From the NCBI GenBank assembly GCA_943704415.1, contig CALSCO010000113.1, forward strand, positions 1-64,000: a stretch of 64,000 nucleotides of DNA, written 5' to 3'. The position numbers were made by a program, and so were the translations under genes. Positions 10,504 to 21,132 of this stretch are shown piece after piece (position 1 is the first letter of the stretch; each line of letters starts with the position of its first letter). The notes under the pieces are model-generated. The model made no database searches, was not told the DNA's origin, and saw only the letters and a program-made list of their open reading frames with translations. The stretch is from Parvularia atlantis. Taxonomy: Eukaryota; Opisthokonta; Rotosphaerida.

Positions 10504-13500
10504 ATGAGCGACTACCGGCTTGAACATCTCGTGCGCGCTGCGCCTGCGCCCGCTCAAGGCGGATGCGCGCGCTCAGACGGCCGATGGGCGGCAGGTCGCG
10601 CAGCTGCTTCGGCAGCTGCACATCACCGAGGGCCACGAGCGCTTCGTGCCGCTGGTGCAGCGCGCGGCGACGGCGGCCGCGCCAGCCAAGGTCGCCGCCT
10701 AGCGTCTGCCCGCGACCTGCGCGCTCAATCGCTGCGCTGCCCAGATTGTCCAGGCCGCCGCCAGCGCCACGCGCAAGCGCCTCGCCGGTAGCTCGAGCGA
10801 CCCGGCGCTGTTCCTGCAGCGCTGCGACCGCCTGCGCCAGATGCAGCTCAAGGAGCTCGACACCTTCCTCGTCCTCCTCGGCCGCATTGTCGACGACGCC
10901 GAGCTCTCGGCCGGCCTCGCCGCGGCGCTGCTGGCCAGGGAGGTCGACGCGATGGACGCGCCCAACGACGCCAAGGCCGCCGAGCTGAGCGATCTGCAGC
11001 GCCTCGAGCTCGCGATGGCCCAGGCGCTCAGCAACCCGGCCGTTGCCGCCGCCGCAGCAGCAGCAGCCGTCGGGGCCTCGCCCGCGTCGCGCTCGACCAC
11101 GCCCGGCAGCGTCACGGCCACACCCGCGGCTGCCCTGCCCGCGAAGGCCGCGCCCTCGGCCGCGTCGGCCGCCGCCATCGCCCCGGCACCGCTCGCCGCA
11201 GCAGCGCCGGCCGCTGTCGGGCCAAAGATGCCCGTCTGGGTGCGCAGCGGCGACCACGTGAGCATCCTCAACCTGACCAAGGTGCGCACTGCTCGTGCCT
11301 CGTGCACGCTCAAGCGGCCTCGCGCACACCACGCAGCTCGCACAGCTCCCGAAGGACCCGGCGGCCGCGGCGGCGACGGTGCTCGCACGCGGAGGGGCCA
11401 AGCCGCCGTCGCTCAAGACGATGACGCTCGCCGTGCAGGAGCAGGCGCTCGTGGAAGACCTGGTGCGGCGCAACGCTGCCGCGGCCGCGTGGGCTGACGA
11501 GCCGCCCCGCGCGCAGCTGTTCCTCATGGCCGGCTTTGACGGGCGCTACATTACCATGAGCGCGTTCGACAACAAGGCAGACGGCGGGCCCACATTCACG
11601 ACAGACCCGACGGTACGTGGCGCGGCCGCGTGCGTCGACTGGCTGTGGACGCAAAGGGCGCGCAGATCGACCGCGCGCTCGATCACCTCGTCGGGCGCAT
11701 CCTGCCGATCTGCGCGTCGTACCTGGTCGTCGAGAGCTTTATCGAAGAGGGCGTGGCGTACGAGGCGGGCTACGTCAGCCACGCGCTGTGCGCGGCGATG
11801 CGCACACTGCTCAAGGCGCGGCGGCGGCAAGTAAACGCTGTGCCAGCCTACTGACGCCCCTCGCCGCAGGAGTACCTGGTGCTCGTTGCGCAGCTCGAGC
11901 ACGAGTTCAACCAGGGTGCGCTAACGCTGCAACGGCTGTGGTTCTTCGTGCAGCCGTCGGCCACGAACCTGCGCAGGTGCGGGTTGTCGCGCTTGCGCAG
12001 CCGGCCGCTGATGCCCCACACGCCCAGCAGCCTCGAGCTGCTTGTGCATGTCATCCGCTCGAACCGGTCGCGCGGCGGCGCCATCGTCGACCAGCTGCAC
12101 GAGCAGATGGTGTCGTTCTCCGGGTGCGAGCTCACGCTGCGCCGCGCGGTCGCCGCTTGACATGCGCGCTCGGCCGCAGCGACACGGACGCGCGCGACCT
12201 GTACGCGCACCTGCTGCGTGAGGCGTCGCGGCCGTACTTTGCGATGCTCGAGGACTGGGTCTACCGCGGGCTGATCCAGGACCCGTACCTCGAGTTCATG
12301 GTGCGGTACATCAAGGTGCGTTGCGTGATGGCCCTTCGTGCGTGGCGCGCGGGTGGCTGAGTGGGCGCCGTGCAGCCCAAGGTCGATGACGACGGGTCCA
12401 AGATCTTCACCGAGAACTTCCTCCTGCACAAGGTGCCCGGGTTCCTGGATGAGGTCTCGCACCTGATCCTCAACGCGGGCAAGTACCTCAACGTGATCCG
12501 CCAGTGCGCCCTGCCGATCCCAGAGCGACCGACCGCCAAGGTGCGCTCGCCTCCACGTGCACGCGTGCACGGCGCTGACTGTTGCCGCAGGTCGCATTCT
12601 CGCTCAGCGAGCAGGCGTACGTCGCGCCGATCACCGAGGCGCATGCCTTCGCCGCCGAGCAACTGCTCTCGCTGCTCATGCGCGACCGCAACCTGATGGC
12701 GCGCCTGCGCTCGATGAAGCGCTACTTCTTCCTCGAGGCCGGCGACCTGTTTGTGCACTTTGTCGAGCTCGCGGGCGAGGTGCGTGCGGCTGGACCACGC
12801 AGCCCGCACAGAACGCGCCTGCCCGCGCTCGCAGGAGCTGGCCAAGAGCGTGTCGGACCTGTCGGCCAGCAAGGTGCAGTCGTGCCTGGAAAAGTCGGCC
12901 GTGTGGAGGTGCCCGTTGCGCGCGCGTGCGCACTTGCCGGGCGCAAGGCTGAGACGGGACGCCCGTTCCGCTCCGCAGCAGCATCGCCGGCTCCGACCCG
13001 TACAGCGAGGACCTGCGCATCGCCTTCTCGGAGCTGTCGCTGATCGACGAGCTCATGCGCATCTTCCAGGTGTCGTCATCGTCGCAGTTGTCGGGCGGCT
13101 CGGCGAAGGGCTTGGGCGCGCTGGCCACGCCAACGCCCGTGTCGGCGCAAAGTGCGTGTGACGCGTGAGGACCACCGGCGTGCTGACATGTCGGTTCGAC
13201 GCAGAGGCCACGGTGCTCGCCGGGATGGTGTCCAGCCCTGCGTCGTGCGTTTGCGTCTGGTTGCGGGCGCGACCGCTTGCGTGCTGATGGCACCGCTCGC
13301 AGCACCCACCGCGCGCCGGCGTCGGTGCTGACAGGCATCCAGGCTGTGCTGCTGCAATACGTCGTCGAGTGGCCGCTCTCGCTCGTGCTGAACGCTCAGG
13401 CGCGTCAGCAGTACCAGATGATCTTCCGGCACATCTTCTTCTGCCAGCACGTCGAGCGGCAGGTGAGCGCGCAGCGTCCTCTTCTTACTGGGAGCTCACG

Positions 13501-14213
13501 CCGCCCGTGCAGCTCGGCCTGATGTGGGTCAACCAGTCGCACTGGCGCGCCGTGAGCGCACCGGCCGTCGTGCGCGCGTGCAGCCTGCGACACCGGATGC
13601 TCTCGTTCGTGCAGAACTTCCTGTATTTCATCATGATTGAGGTGCTCGAGCCGCAGTGGAACAAGTTCGAGGCCGACATCGTCAAGGTGCGCCGCGCTGG
13701 CTCCGCTGCAGCCGGCGAGCCGATGCACGTGTCGGCAGATGCGCACCGTCGACGAGGTCATCAAGCTGCACGCCGACTTCCTCAAGACATGCCTGGACCA
13801 GTGCATGCTCACGGACGAGAAACCGCTCAAGGTGCGCTCGGCACGGCGCGCGCCCTCCTTCGGCTCACGGCCCGCGGCAGCTCCTGAGCCAGCTGCTGTC
13901 GATGTGCCTCGTCTTCTGTAACCAGGTCGCGGCCGCGCCAGCACCGCTGCGCACGGCCCGGAAGCGAGCGGTGCGCCGGTGCTGACGCTGGGAACACGGC
14001 GGCGGGGGCTGATGTGCAGCCGGTCAGGGCACACCGCCGCCGCCGACGGACGCGTTCGCGGGGCTTGAGCGCGTCGTCCAGCGCACGGACGAGAGCTTCA
14101 CGCACCTGCTGCGCGACCTGCTCCTGCTCCTGCTCTCGGGCAAGCACTACATGACGACGCTGGCGTATCGGATAGACTTCAACGGGTACTACAGCCTGCT
14201 GCGCACGACATGA
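10504..14213 (+). CDS. Gamma-tubulin complex component 2 (Spc97/GCP2 family)
   Basis: Exon 1 (10504-10530, MSDYRLEHL) splices over a 46-nt intron to TADGRQVAQLLRQLHITEGH. After an Ala/Pro-rich linker come GCP-family blocks in order. Grip1 includes EQALVEDLV, AGFDGRYIT, LVVESFIEEG, YLVLVAQLEHEF, LQRLWFFVQPS and FAMLEDWVYRG. It is followed by FTENFLLHKVPGFLDEVSHLILNAGKYLNVIRQC and MKRYFFLEAGDLFVHFVELA. Grip2 includes YVVEWPLSLVLNAQARQQYQMIFRHIFFCQHVERQ, FLYFIMIEVLEPQW and HADFLKTCLDQCML, and the protein ends SGKHYMTTLAYRIDFNGYYSLL. VLNAQARQQYQMIFRHIF..QHVERQ fits GCP2 better than GCP3. The protein forms the microtubule-nucleating gamma-tubulin complex at the spindle pole or centrosome. At least twelve introns interrupt it, so some internal exon limits are approximate. 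Confidence 0.88.
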
Positions 14214-14358
14214 CTCTTTGTGTGGCAATGGGATCGGCGAACGCGCACGACAGACGACAGCGCAGGGCGAGCAAAGCGGCAGCATGTTGCGGGGGAAATG
14301 AGCAGCGGAGCGGCAGCGGTTCGGCGTTTGGTGGGCACCACGGCCCCGCAGGCGTCCC

Positions 14359-16225
14359 TTACGACCTTCGCATCTCGCCGGTCGACAGTCGCTGCGGATG
14401 CCTGACAGGCAGCGCCGCGTCCTCGCCCAAGAAAAGGCCTGCGGACACGGGTCAGCGCCCGCGCGCGGCCGGCCGGTGCGCGCACCCTCGCCCATGTCGG
14501 TGAAGGCGGTGTCGTCGAGCATCATCGCAACCTCGTCGATGTCGGTCTTCGTCTCCACCCCGCCCGCACCCACGTCCGACGGCATCTCGATGTTGTCAAA
14601 CCAGCGCTGGACCTTGTCGGTCGCGGGTAGCCTGCGTGCGCACGCACCGTCAGCCACGCCGACACGCTCATGTGTCGCCGCCTCGCACCGGTCGCCCATG
14701 CCGTCTGCACGCACACGCAGCGGTCAGTGCACGAAGGGGCAGGCAGGCAGTCGCGGCACACACCGAGGTAGTTGGCCTGCGGGCTGCCGATGAGCGGCGA
14801 GCCTGAGATCATGCCCGACGTCGCCATCGCGTTCGGGTTGCCCTGCGCGGCCATGGCAGACGCCGCGGGCACGGCCTGTGGTGCGCTGCTTGTGCCCAGG
14901 AGCGACGACGACGAGCCCGTGGAGGGCAGCGAGGTGCTGAGTGGCGGCAGACTCACGGCCGCGCCTGTCCCGGCCGACTTCTGCCGCGACTTGATCGACG
15001 TGGTCTTCGTAAGCGATTTCTTGCCCGTCTTGGCGCCGGTCGCTGCCGCCGCGGCCTCGGGCCCGCTACTGCTCATCGTCGGCGTCGGCGCCGGTGTGGT
15101 AATCGCGGCCGTGTGTGGGTCAACGACGTGCCCGAACGCGACGCCGCCCATGGCCGACATCATGCGCTGATCTGCAAAGGCGCCTGTGCTCCGCCTGCCG
15201 CAGGTACGCGCGCGCACTTTAGCGCGGCCACCCGCAGTCGGCAGTGTGCGCCCAGCACGCACTGGTAGTAGACGGTCTGGCCCTCGGGCGTCGTCGCGAC
15301 CTCCCACCCGGGCGGCAGCGCCGGCGCCCGCCCAAACATCTGTGTCGTGCCGTCCATTATCACTTGCGACTGCGGCGTCGGCGCCGGGGCGATCGGCTGC
15401 AGGCCCGGGCGCGCCCCGGGCGTGGCGTTGATGGTCGTGATGGACTGCATGGGCGACATCTGCTCCTCGACCTTGACGTCCGCGCGCTTCTTGGCCTTGC
15501 CCTTGGCCGCCTTGCCCTGCATCCCGGCGGCGGCAGCGGTGGCTGCGGCGGCGGCGGCGGTGTTGGACGAGGCGGTGTCGGTCGGGCTGCTGGTGCCCGC
15601 GGTCGGGTTGATTGTGATCGACGTCCCGCTCGGGTTTAGCTCGTTTGACATGGACGACGACGATGTGCCGGCCACGATCAGGTTGGACGAGTGCGACGTC
15701 GACCGCCGCGGGGCCACGATCAGCAGTGGTGCCTGCCGCGGGTTCTGCTGATACGGCATACTGCGCACGGACCCGAAGGGCCCTGCGCCGCCTGCCCCGG
15801 CACCCGACGTGCTGCTCGCCGACAGCCCGGGCATCATCATCGGCGTCTTGGCCGGCGCGCGCCGGGCGGCCGTAGCGGGCGACTGGGCCCACATCGACTT
15901 GGGCGTTTGCGTGCCCAAGGGCGCGACGATGATCGTTCGGCGCGGGTCCTGCCACGTCGTGATCTTGTCAATGTGGCTGTGCGCGCGCGCGCACGCGTCA
16001 GTGCGGACGAGGGCGCAGCGAGCCCATGCAAGGGCGCACTTGATGTAGTACAGCTCGCCCGCCTCGGTGTGCGCCTCCTCCCAGCCATACGGCAGCATGC
16101 CTGGTCGGGCGCGTGAGCGTGAGCGGGCATGCACGGAGCAGCGGCCTCGGCGCACCCGCGGTGCTGATCGACGACTGCTCCGACATGGACTCGTACTCGG
16201 CCGAGGCGTTGTCGCTCGCGCCCAT
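14359..16225 (-). CDS. YAP/Yorkie-like WW-domain protein
   Basis: The start MGASDNASAEYESMSEQ (16223-16225) is the first clean ATG in frame, but an upstream exon cannot be excluded. WW1 is split by an intron: GMLPYGWEEAHTEAGELYYIK joined to HIDKITTWQDPRR, very close to the YAP/Yorkie WW core with HID-TTWQDPR. A Ser/Pro/Thr-rich linker follows, then a second WW start (LPPGWEVATTPEGQTVYYQ). Its second half reads RSTGAFADQRMM instead of the usual N-H-x-TTTW-x-DP, so WW2 is degenerate or truncated. The tail contains VQRWFDNIEMPSD and an acidic DIDEVAMMLDDTAFTDMG, which could be a transactivation segment, and ends GEMRRS. YAP proteins are Hippo-controlled co-activators that bind TEAD factors. I did not find a TEAD-binding motif, so the name rests on WW1 and the layout. 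Confidence 0.65.
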
Positions 16226-16389
16226 GGGCGACGACTCGCTCGCCTCTGCCCTCGGCTTCAGCGTGCTCTCCGGCCTGCGCGCGCGTTCGGCTCAAGCGGC
16301 GCTGGGCAGCCCGGCGCCGGACGCACTGCTGCATCGGCGAGTGGTCCTCCGGCATGCTGTCTCCCCACTCGTTTCCTGCGCGAGTGGCG

Positions 16390-17368
16390 TCAGGCGCACC
16401 GTGCGGCAGTGGCGGGCGCGGGCGCACCGTCCATGTCGTCGTCGTCCTTGGCGCTCATGTCGATGTTTGGATTTTGCTGCAAGTGCACGCACACGTGGAC
16501 GCACACAGTGAGCGTGGCCGCCGCAGTACACGCGCTGGCGACAACGACGCACGAGCATCATTGCGACGGCGAGGCGGATGCGGTCGTCCGTGGGGTCGGC
16601 CGCGGCGAGCGCGGACGTGCCCAGCTGCGAGCTGATGATGAGCACGAGGCGGCGGACCTCGTGGATCAGGTCGCCCTTTTGCTGCTGGAGGATCTTGATG
16701 TACGACATGGCTGGCGACGGCCGTATGAACGGCGTGCACGAGGGCTGCGTGCGCGGCGCACCCTTGAGTAGGATCTGCGCCTTGGTGTACTTGCGCGAGT
16801 TGCAGTTGGGCAGGAACGCGCGCAGCTCCTCGAAGTTGTTCTTGAGCAGCTTGCGCCGCGTCTTCTCGTTCTCGACGTGCATCGCGCGGCGCGAGTCGGA
16901 CGTCGTGGTGGACGCGATGCTCCTGGTCTCTGCCGGCTTCGTTAAGCACACATGGCCGTCCGCGCCCACGCGGGCGCGCACCGCTGTACGTCTGCGAGTG
17001 GTCGTCGGCCAGCCGCGCCTCCGCGAGCGTGCGGTTGTGGGCGGACTCTGCGCCGCACGCGTCATGAGCGCCATCCCGCGCACGACAACGCGGGCCGCAC
17101 CGTCCGCCGACGGCGCGCGCAACACCGGCGTGCTGCGGAAGCGGTAGACCGGCAGCAGTCGCGGCCCCGCGCCACCCGACGGCGGCGGCACCGGCGGCAC
17201 CGGCAGCCCCGACACGTGGCGGTACCCGCCGTACGGCGGCGCGGGCGCGGGATGGGCGCCGAGTGGCACGTCGCCGCCGCCGCCGCCGCCGCCACCGCCG
17301 CCGCTGCTGCTGCTGCTGCCGGCCCCGCCGCCGATCGAGAACGCCGTGACGGGCTTCCACGAGGCCAT
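16390..17368 (-). CDS. bHLH (MAX-like, possibly leucine-zipper) transcription factor
   Basis: The protein begins MASWKPVTAFSIGGG, followed by poly-Ser and poly-Gly tracts. The bHLH domain spans three exons. The basic region and helix 1 are HVENEKTRRKLLKNNFEELR, the loop is AFLPNCNSRKYTKAQILLK, and after an intron helix 2 reads MSYIKILQQQKGDLIHEVRRL. The basic region holds the E-box-reading pattern with a glutamate before RR (NEKTRRKLLKNNFEELR). The carboxy end is NIDMSAKDDDDMDGAP. It should bind E-box DNA as a dimer in the nucleus. It lies 164 bp upstream of, and in the same direction as, the YAP-like gene. Confidence 0.87.
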
Positions 17369-17698
17369 CGCGCGCGCGGACGGCGCGGGAGACGGCTGCG
17401 GCGGCGCGGGCGGTCACGCGAGCGCGCGGGAACGGCGCCGTGCCGTTCAGGGTAGCACGAGAGCGGTGGAGGGCAGCTGGGGGACGCGCGGCGCGGACAG
17501 CGTGCTGCGCAGGGGCGCGCGAGCGAACGGCGCGGGAGGAAAAGATGGACAGCTTGAGGAGAGACAGCCGCTGCCTTGCGTCTCACGCGCATCTGGACAA
17601 CAACGGCAACCGCGACAGCGACAGCGCCCTCACAGAAACGCCCCGCAGCAGCCGTCGCCGCAGCAGCCGTCGCCGCAGCCACCCCTCGGACGGCGCGC
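17369..17698. promoter_or_regulatory. Intergenic region upstream of the bHLH gene, with a CAG/CCG tandem repeat
   Basis: These 330 bp lie between the bHLH start and the SDHD stop (both minus strand). They contain about two and a half copies of a 15-nt unit (gcagcagccgtcgcc) at roughly 17645-17682. No coding signal is convincing. The region presumably holds the bHLH promoter. Confidence 0.3.
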
Positions 17699-18380
17699 TC
17701 AGTGCAGCGACCACATCATCTTGATCGCGTTGGTGAGGCCGATGTCGGCCGCGTTGAGGTTGTAGCAGCCGAGGAGGGCCACGAGCGTGAAGAGCTGCAG
17801 GCCACGCATCGCCACCAGGTGTGCCGTCGGCTTCTTGTGCTTCTGCACGTAGTCGACCACGAACGCCTGCCGCGCGCGCGCGCCTCTCGTGTGTGAGAGA
17901 ACGCACAAGAGGCGTTGCCCGACCCTCATCCGCCATTCCCCGTCCGCCAGCCCTCCTCGCCAGCCCGTCCGCGCCAGACGCGCCGTGCCGCACAGACGCA
18001 CCTCGAGGCCCCAGTAGGCGTGCAGCGGGATGACCACGCCGAGCACGTAGTCGACCGGCTTGGACGGCGCCACGACAGCCAGCGGCACAAGCACAACGAG
18101 GCTCGCGGCCACGGCGCGCTCGGCGTACCAGTGCAGCGCGTAGCGCTTGCCGCTCGAGGCCTGCGGGGCCTGCGCCGTCTGCTCGGCCGCCTTGGCCTCG
18201 CTGCGGACGATATGCGCTGCGGGACCGGCTCAGCCCGCCCGCGCCGCCGCACCGCCGCACCGCCGCTGCGCACGCACCGGTCCGGAACGGGCGCCGCGGC
18301 ACCTCGAGCGCGACGCGGCGCGACGCCGCGAGCACGGCCGAGGGCGGCGACGAGACGAGGCGCGACCGCAGGCAGAGCAT
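17699..18380 (-). CDS. SDHD: Succinate dehydrogenase membrane anchor subunit CybS
   Basis: The ATG at 18378-18380 (MLCLRSRLVSSPPSAVLAAS) opens an Arg/Ser/Ala-rich mitochondrial presequence. After a first intron come ALHWYAERAVAASLVVLVPLAVV (helix 1) and DYVLGVVIPLHAYWGLE (helix 2, with the His expected to ligate haem b). After a second intron comes DYVQKHKK, then a third helix, LFTLVALLGCYNLNAADIG. The H-W-x-x-E-R, H-x-x-W-G-L and D-Y-V motifs match human SDHD in order. CybS anchors complex II in the inner mitochondrial membrane and helps form the ubiquinone site. The gene is head-to-head with SDHAF4, 56 bp apart. Confidence 0.92.
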
Positions 18381-18436
18381 CGGCGCCAACTAAGCCTGAA
18401 TGCACGAAAGCACCTGGCTGGGACGCGACTTCCGCG
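18381..18436. promoter_or_regulatory. Shared 56-bp divergent region of SDHD and SDHAF4
   Basis: Only 56 bp separate the two start codons, so the 5' UTRs and core promoter elements of both genes must lie here or inside the opposite gene. I see no TATA-like motif. A bidirectional promoter is inferred from position. Confidence 0.45.
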
Positions 18437-18873
18437 ATGCCCGCGAGGATGACGTCCATCTCGCGGTCGATCAGCGTCGCGCGGTCGATCCGCCGCCTGC
18501 TCTCGACCGCGCCGCCCGAGCCGGCCGCGCCGCCCAAGCCCAGGAGCATCGCCGAGCGCTTCGAGCAGGCGCCGCGGCCGATCCCGCTCGGCGACGCGCG
18601 CGAGCAGCGCGAGTTCCACGAGGCCCTGGTAGCTCGATCGGCGCGCGCTTGCGGTCGGCTTGAACGCGCTGAATGCGGGGCGGGGCGCAGCGCAAGCACG
18701 ACATCGTCATCAACAACAAGGGCGAGGAGCTCGCGGTCGAGGTGCCGATCACGCCGCTCGAGCCGTTCGAGAATGACATCAACCCCGAGACGGGCGAGCG
18801 CGGCGGCCCGCGCGGCAAAGAGCCGACGCGCTTCGGCGACTGGGAGCGCAAGGGCCGCGTGACCGACTTTTGA
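18437..18873 (+). CDS. SDHAF4: Succinate dehydrogenase assembly factor 4
   Basis: Exon 1 (18437-18628) starts [20 protein letters not shown], a mitochondrial-type presequence. It runs to [11 protein letters not shown] 62-nt intron (18629-18690) leads to [15 protein letters not shown] and the family signature: [20 protein letters not shown] followed by [10 protein letters not shown] at the very end. This G-P-x-G-x-E-P-T-R-(Y/F)-G-D-W-E-x-x-G-R motif defines the DUF1674/SDHAF4 family. SDHAF4 binds flavinylated SDHA in the matrix and promotes its joining to SDHB. A second in-frame ATG at 18449 could also serve as start. The adjacency to SDHD fits co-regulation of complex II. Confidence 0.93.
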
Positions 18874-18923
18874 GCCCGCGCGCACGCCGGTGGGGACAGT
18901 GTACAGAAGTGCGCGCGCGTGAG

Positions 18924-20953
18924 TTACAGCTTCGCGTCGATCGGCGCGGCGGCCGGCACCGCGTCGCTCGTCTCGACGCGCCGCGTGAACACGGCTTCGA
19001 CGTCCTGCGGGCGCGGCGCCGTGCCGTGAGCAGGGCGGCGGTGGCGCATCGCGTGCGCGCATGCACGCACCCGTGCCGCGAGGGCCTGCGTCAGGCTGCG
19101 CAGCGCGCTCGGCAGGACCGGCCCGCGGATCGCCAGCTCGTACCGCTCCTCAAAGACGGCCGTGCCGGGCCTGAGCACCTTGATCGGCCTGTTGCGGGTG
19201 ATCTGCCGACGGGCGCACGCACAGTGAGCCGCGCACACGGTAGCGCAGGGAGACGGCCGCCGCACCTGCGCGCTCCGCAGCGTCCCGTTCAGGAACGGCG
19301 TCGGCGCGAGAAGCTCGGGCAGCTGCGGCCAGGCCATCGTGTACAGCACGTTGAACAGGCCGTGCACCCCCGCGGCCGTGTCCATCAGTAGCAGGCTCGG
19401 TGTGTTGTTGATGAGCGTGCTCTCGAGGCGGCGCTGGCGGCTGTTGTGCGCTTGTCAGCACCACACTCGGGCCCGCCCAGCAAACGCACAGCGCCTCGAG
19501 CGTCCGCTTGTCGACCTTGTTCTCACGGTCCTCGTCCTCCTCCGCGTCCTCCTCGCCTGCGCCCGCCACGCCGTCTTGCACGAAGCGCTCGACCTCGGTC
19601 GCGGCCGACGCCATCTTGTGCGCCGACAGCGCCTCCGCCGCAACCGCGAGCGGCAGCGAGAACGGCACGCCTGCGCACGCGCGGCGCGTCAGCGGTCCGC
19701 AGCCGTGCGCAAAAGCGCGAGCAAGCGCACCCTTCTCGGTCAGCATCGCGCGCAGGCCGGGCGTGGATCGCGTGACGACCGCCTTGCACCCCGCCGCCGA
19801 CCCGCGCGCGGCGTAGAACAGCACCACGTACGTCGCCGCGCGCAGGTAAAAGTACGGGCAGGAGCCGTGTCGGAGCATGTAGTAGACGGAGCTGAGGCCC
19901 TGGCGCCTGCTCCGCGCCAGCGGCGGCGGTCAGCGGCTGACGAGCAGCGCGGGCGCGCAGGCGCACCAGTCGGCCAGCCGCTGCGCCAGCGTGTCCTCGT
20001 TGCCGTTGTCGACGCGGCGCCGCTTCTGCAGCGCGCTCAGCACGGCGTCGTCGCGCGCCGCGCCGCCCACGGCCCCGCCGCAGGTGAAGTACATGAGCGC
20101 CTGCTGCACGGCCGCGCCGGCGCCGTCGGTGTCGATCGTCGTCTGCGACCGCGGCGAGGGTCAGTGCACGCGCGGGCACAGCAGGGCGCCCGCACCTCGC
20201 CGAGCGACGGGTGCCCGTGCTGGTAAAAGCCGACGAGCGCGCGCGAGCCCTCGACGCCGTTGCCCGCGCGCAGCCACGTGAACGGCGACGCTGCCGTGAA
20301 CACGACCTCGCTCGAGATCGACCAGTCGACGCGCCCGCTCGGCGGCTGGCTCGCGGGTGCCGCTGCGGGTGCGGACGCGGGTGCCGGCCCGGGCGCGGCC
20401 GCGGGGACAGTCGCCAGTGCGGCCGAGGCAGGCGGCTCGACGACGCGCTTGAGCAGGGACTGCGGCGCGGGCTCGAGCGAGTGATTCTCGTCGTTGACGT
20501 CCGACAGCAGGCGGCGGATGAACGACGGCGCGGGCCGCTCGGGCGAGGCGGGCTGTGGCTTGGGCAGCGGCTGCGACGACGCGGGCGAGGCGTCCATGCT
20601 TGTGCTGCCGCTGCTGCCGCTGGTACTAGACACGTCGCCGGCGTCGTGGGGCTCGACGTCAAACTCGTTGTCGCTCTGCACGAGCGCCCGCCGTGTCAGC
20701 CTCTTGTGCGACGTGCGTGCGTAGGCGCGCGCACCGACGGCGCCGCGTCAGTCGTCGCGAGCGTTGTGGCGCGATCTGTGCAGTTGGCGAAGGCCGGCAG
20801 GCGGAACGGCTTGGCCGTGGCGCTGTCGAGACTGCTGGCGCGGCTGAACGGGTTGCGGCGGACGGCGGCGGCGGCGGCGGCGACAGCGGGCTGCGGCGGC
20901 GCGCGCTCGCCCAGCGGCTGGCGCGCGAGGCGTGGCGCGAACGGGCTGCCCAT
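18924..20953 (-). CDS. DONSON: DONSON (downstream neighbour of Son) homologue
   Basis: The protein begins MGSPFAPRLARQPLGERAP with an Ala/Arg-rich lead, then an acidic/Ser-rich region and FIRRLLSDVNDENHSLEP. Core family blocks follow: VDWSISSEVVFTAASPFTWL, RQGLSSVYYMLRHGSCPYFY and TYVVLFYAARG, then a Thr-Arg-Gly-Leu segment (STPGLRAMLTEKG) and PFSLPLA. The end is RRTLEAVFTRRVETSDA... (last residues APIDAKL). The CPYFY-x(n)-VLFYA and FSLPL motifs are those of animal DONSON and plant Humpty Dumpty. These proteins help deliver GINS to the MCM-CDC45 helicase and protect stalled forks. About four introns interrupt the gene. The start is the first ATG upstream of a small first exon. Confidence 0.85.
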
Positions 20954-21132
20954 CGTAACGGCGCCGGCGCACTTTTGAATCACGGTGAGAGAAAGCGCGC
21001 CAACAGCGGCGATTGGTCGCGAGTGCGCGTGACGTCGCACCAATTGGATCGTGCCAATTTCGCGTCGTTCTTGACCCCTCCGCCACCCTCCGCCGTCGCA
21101 GCCGTCGCAGCCGCCGCAACCGCCTCGCCACG

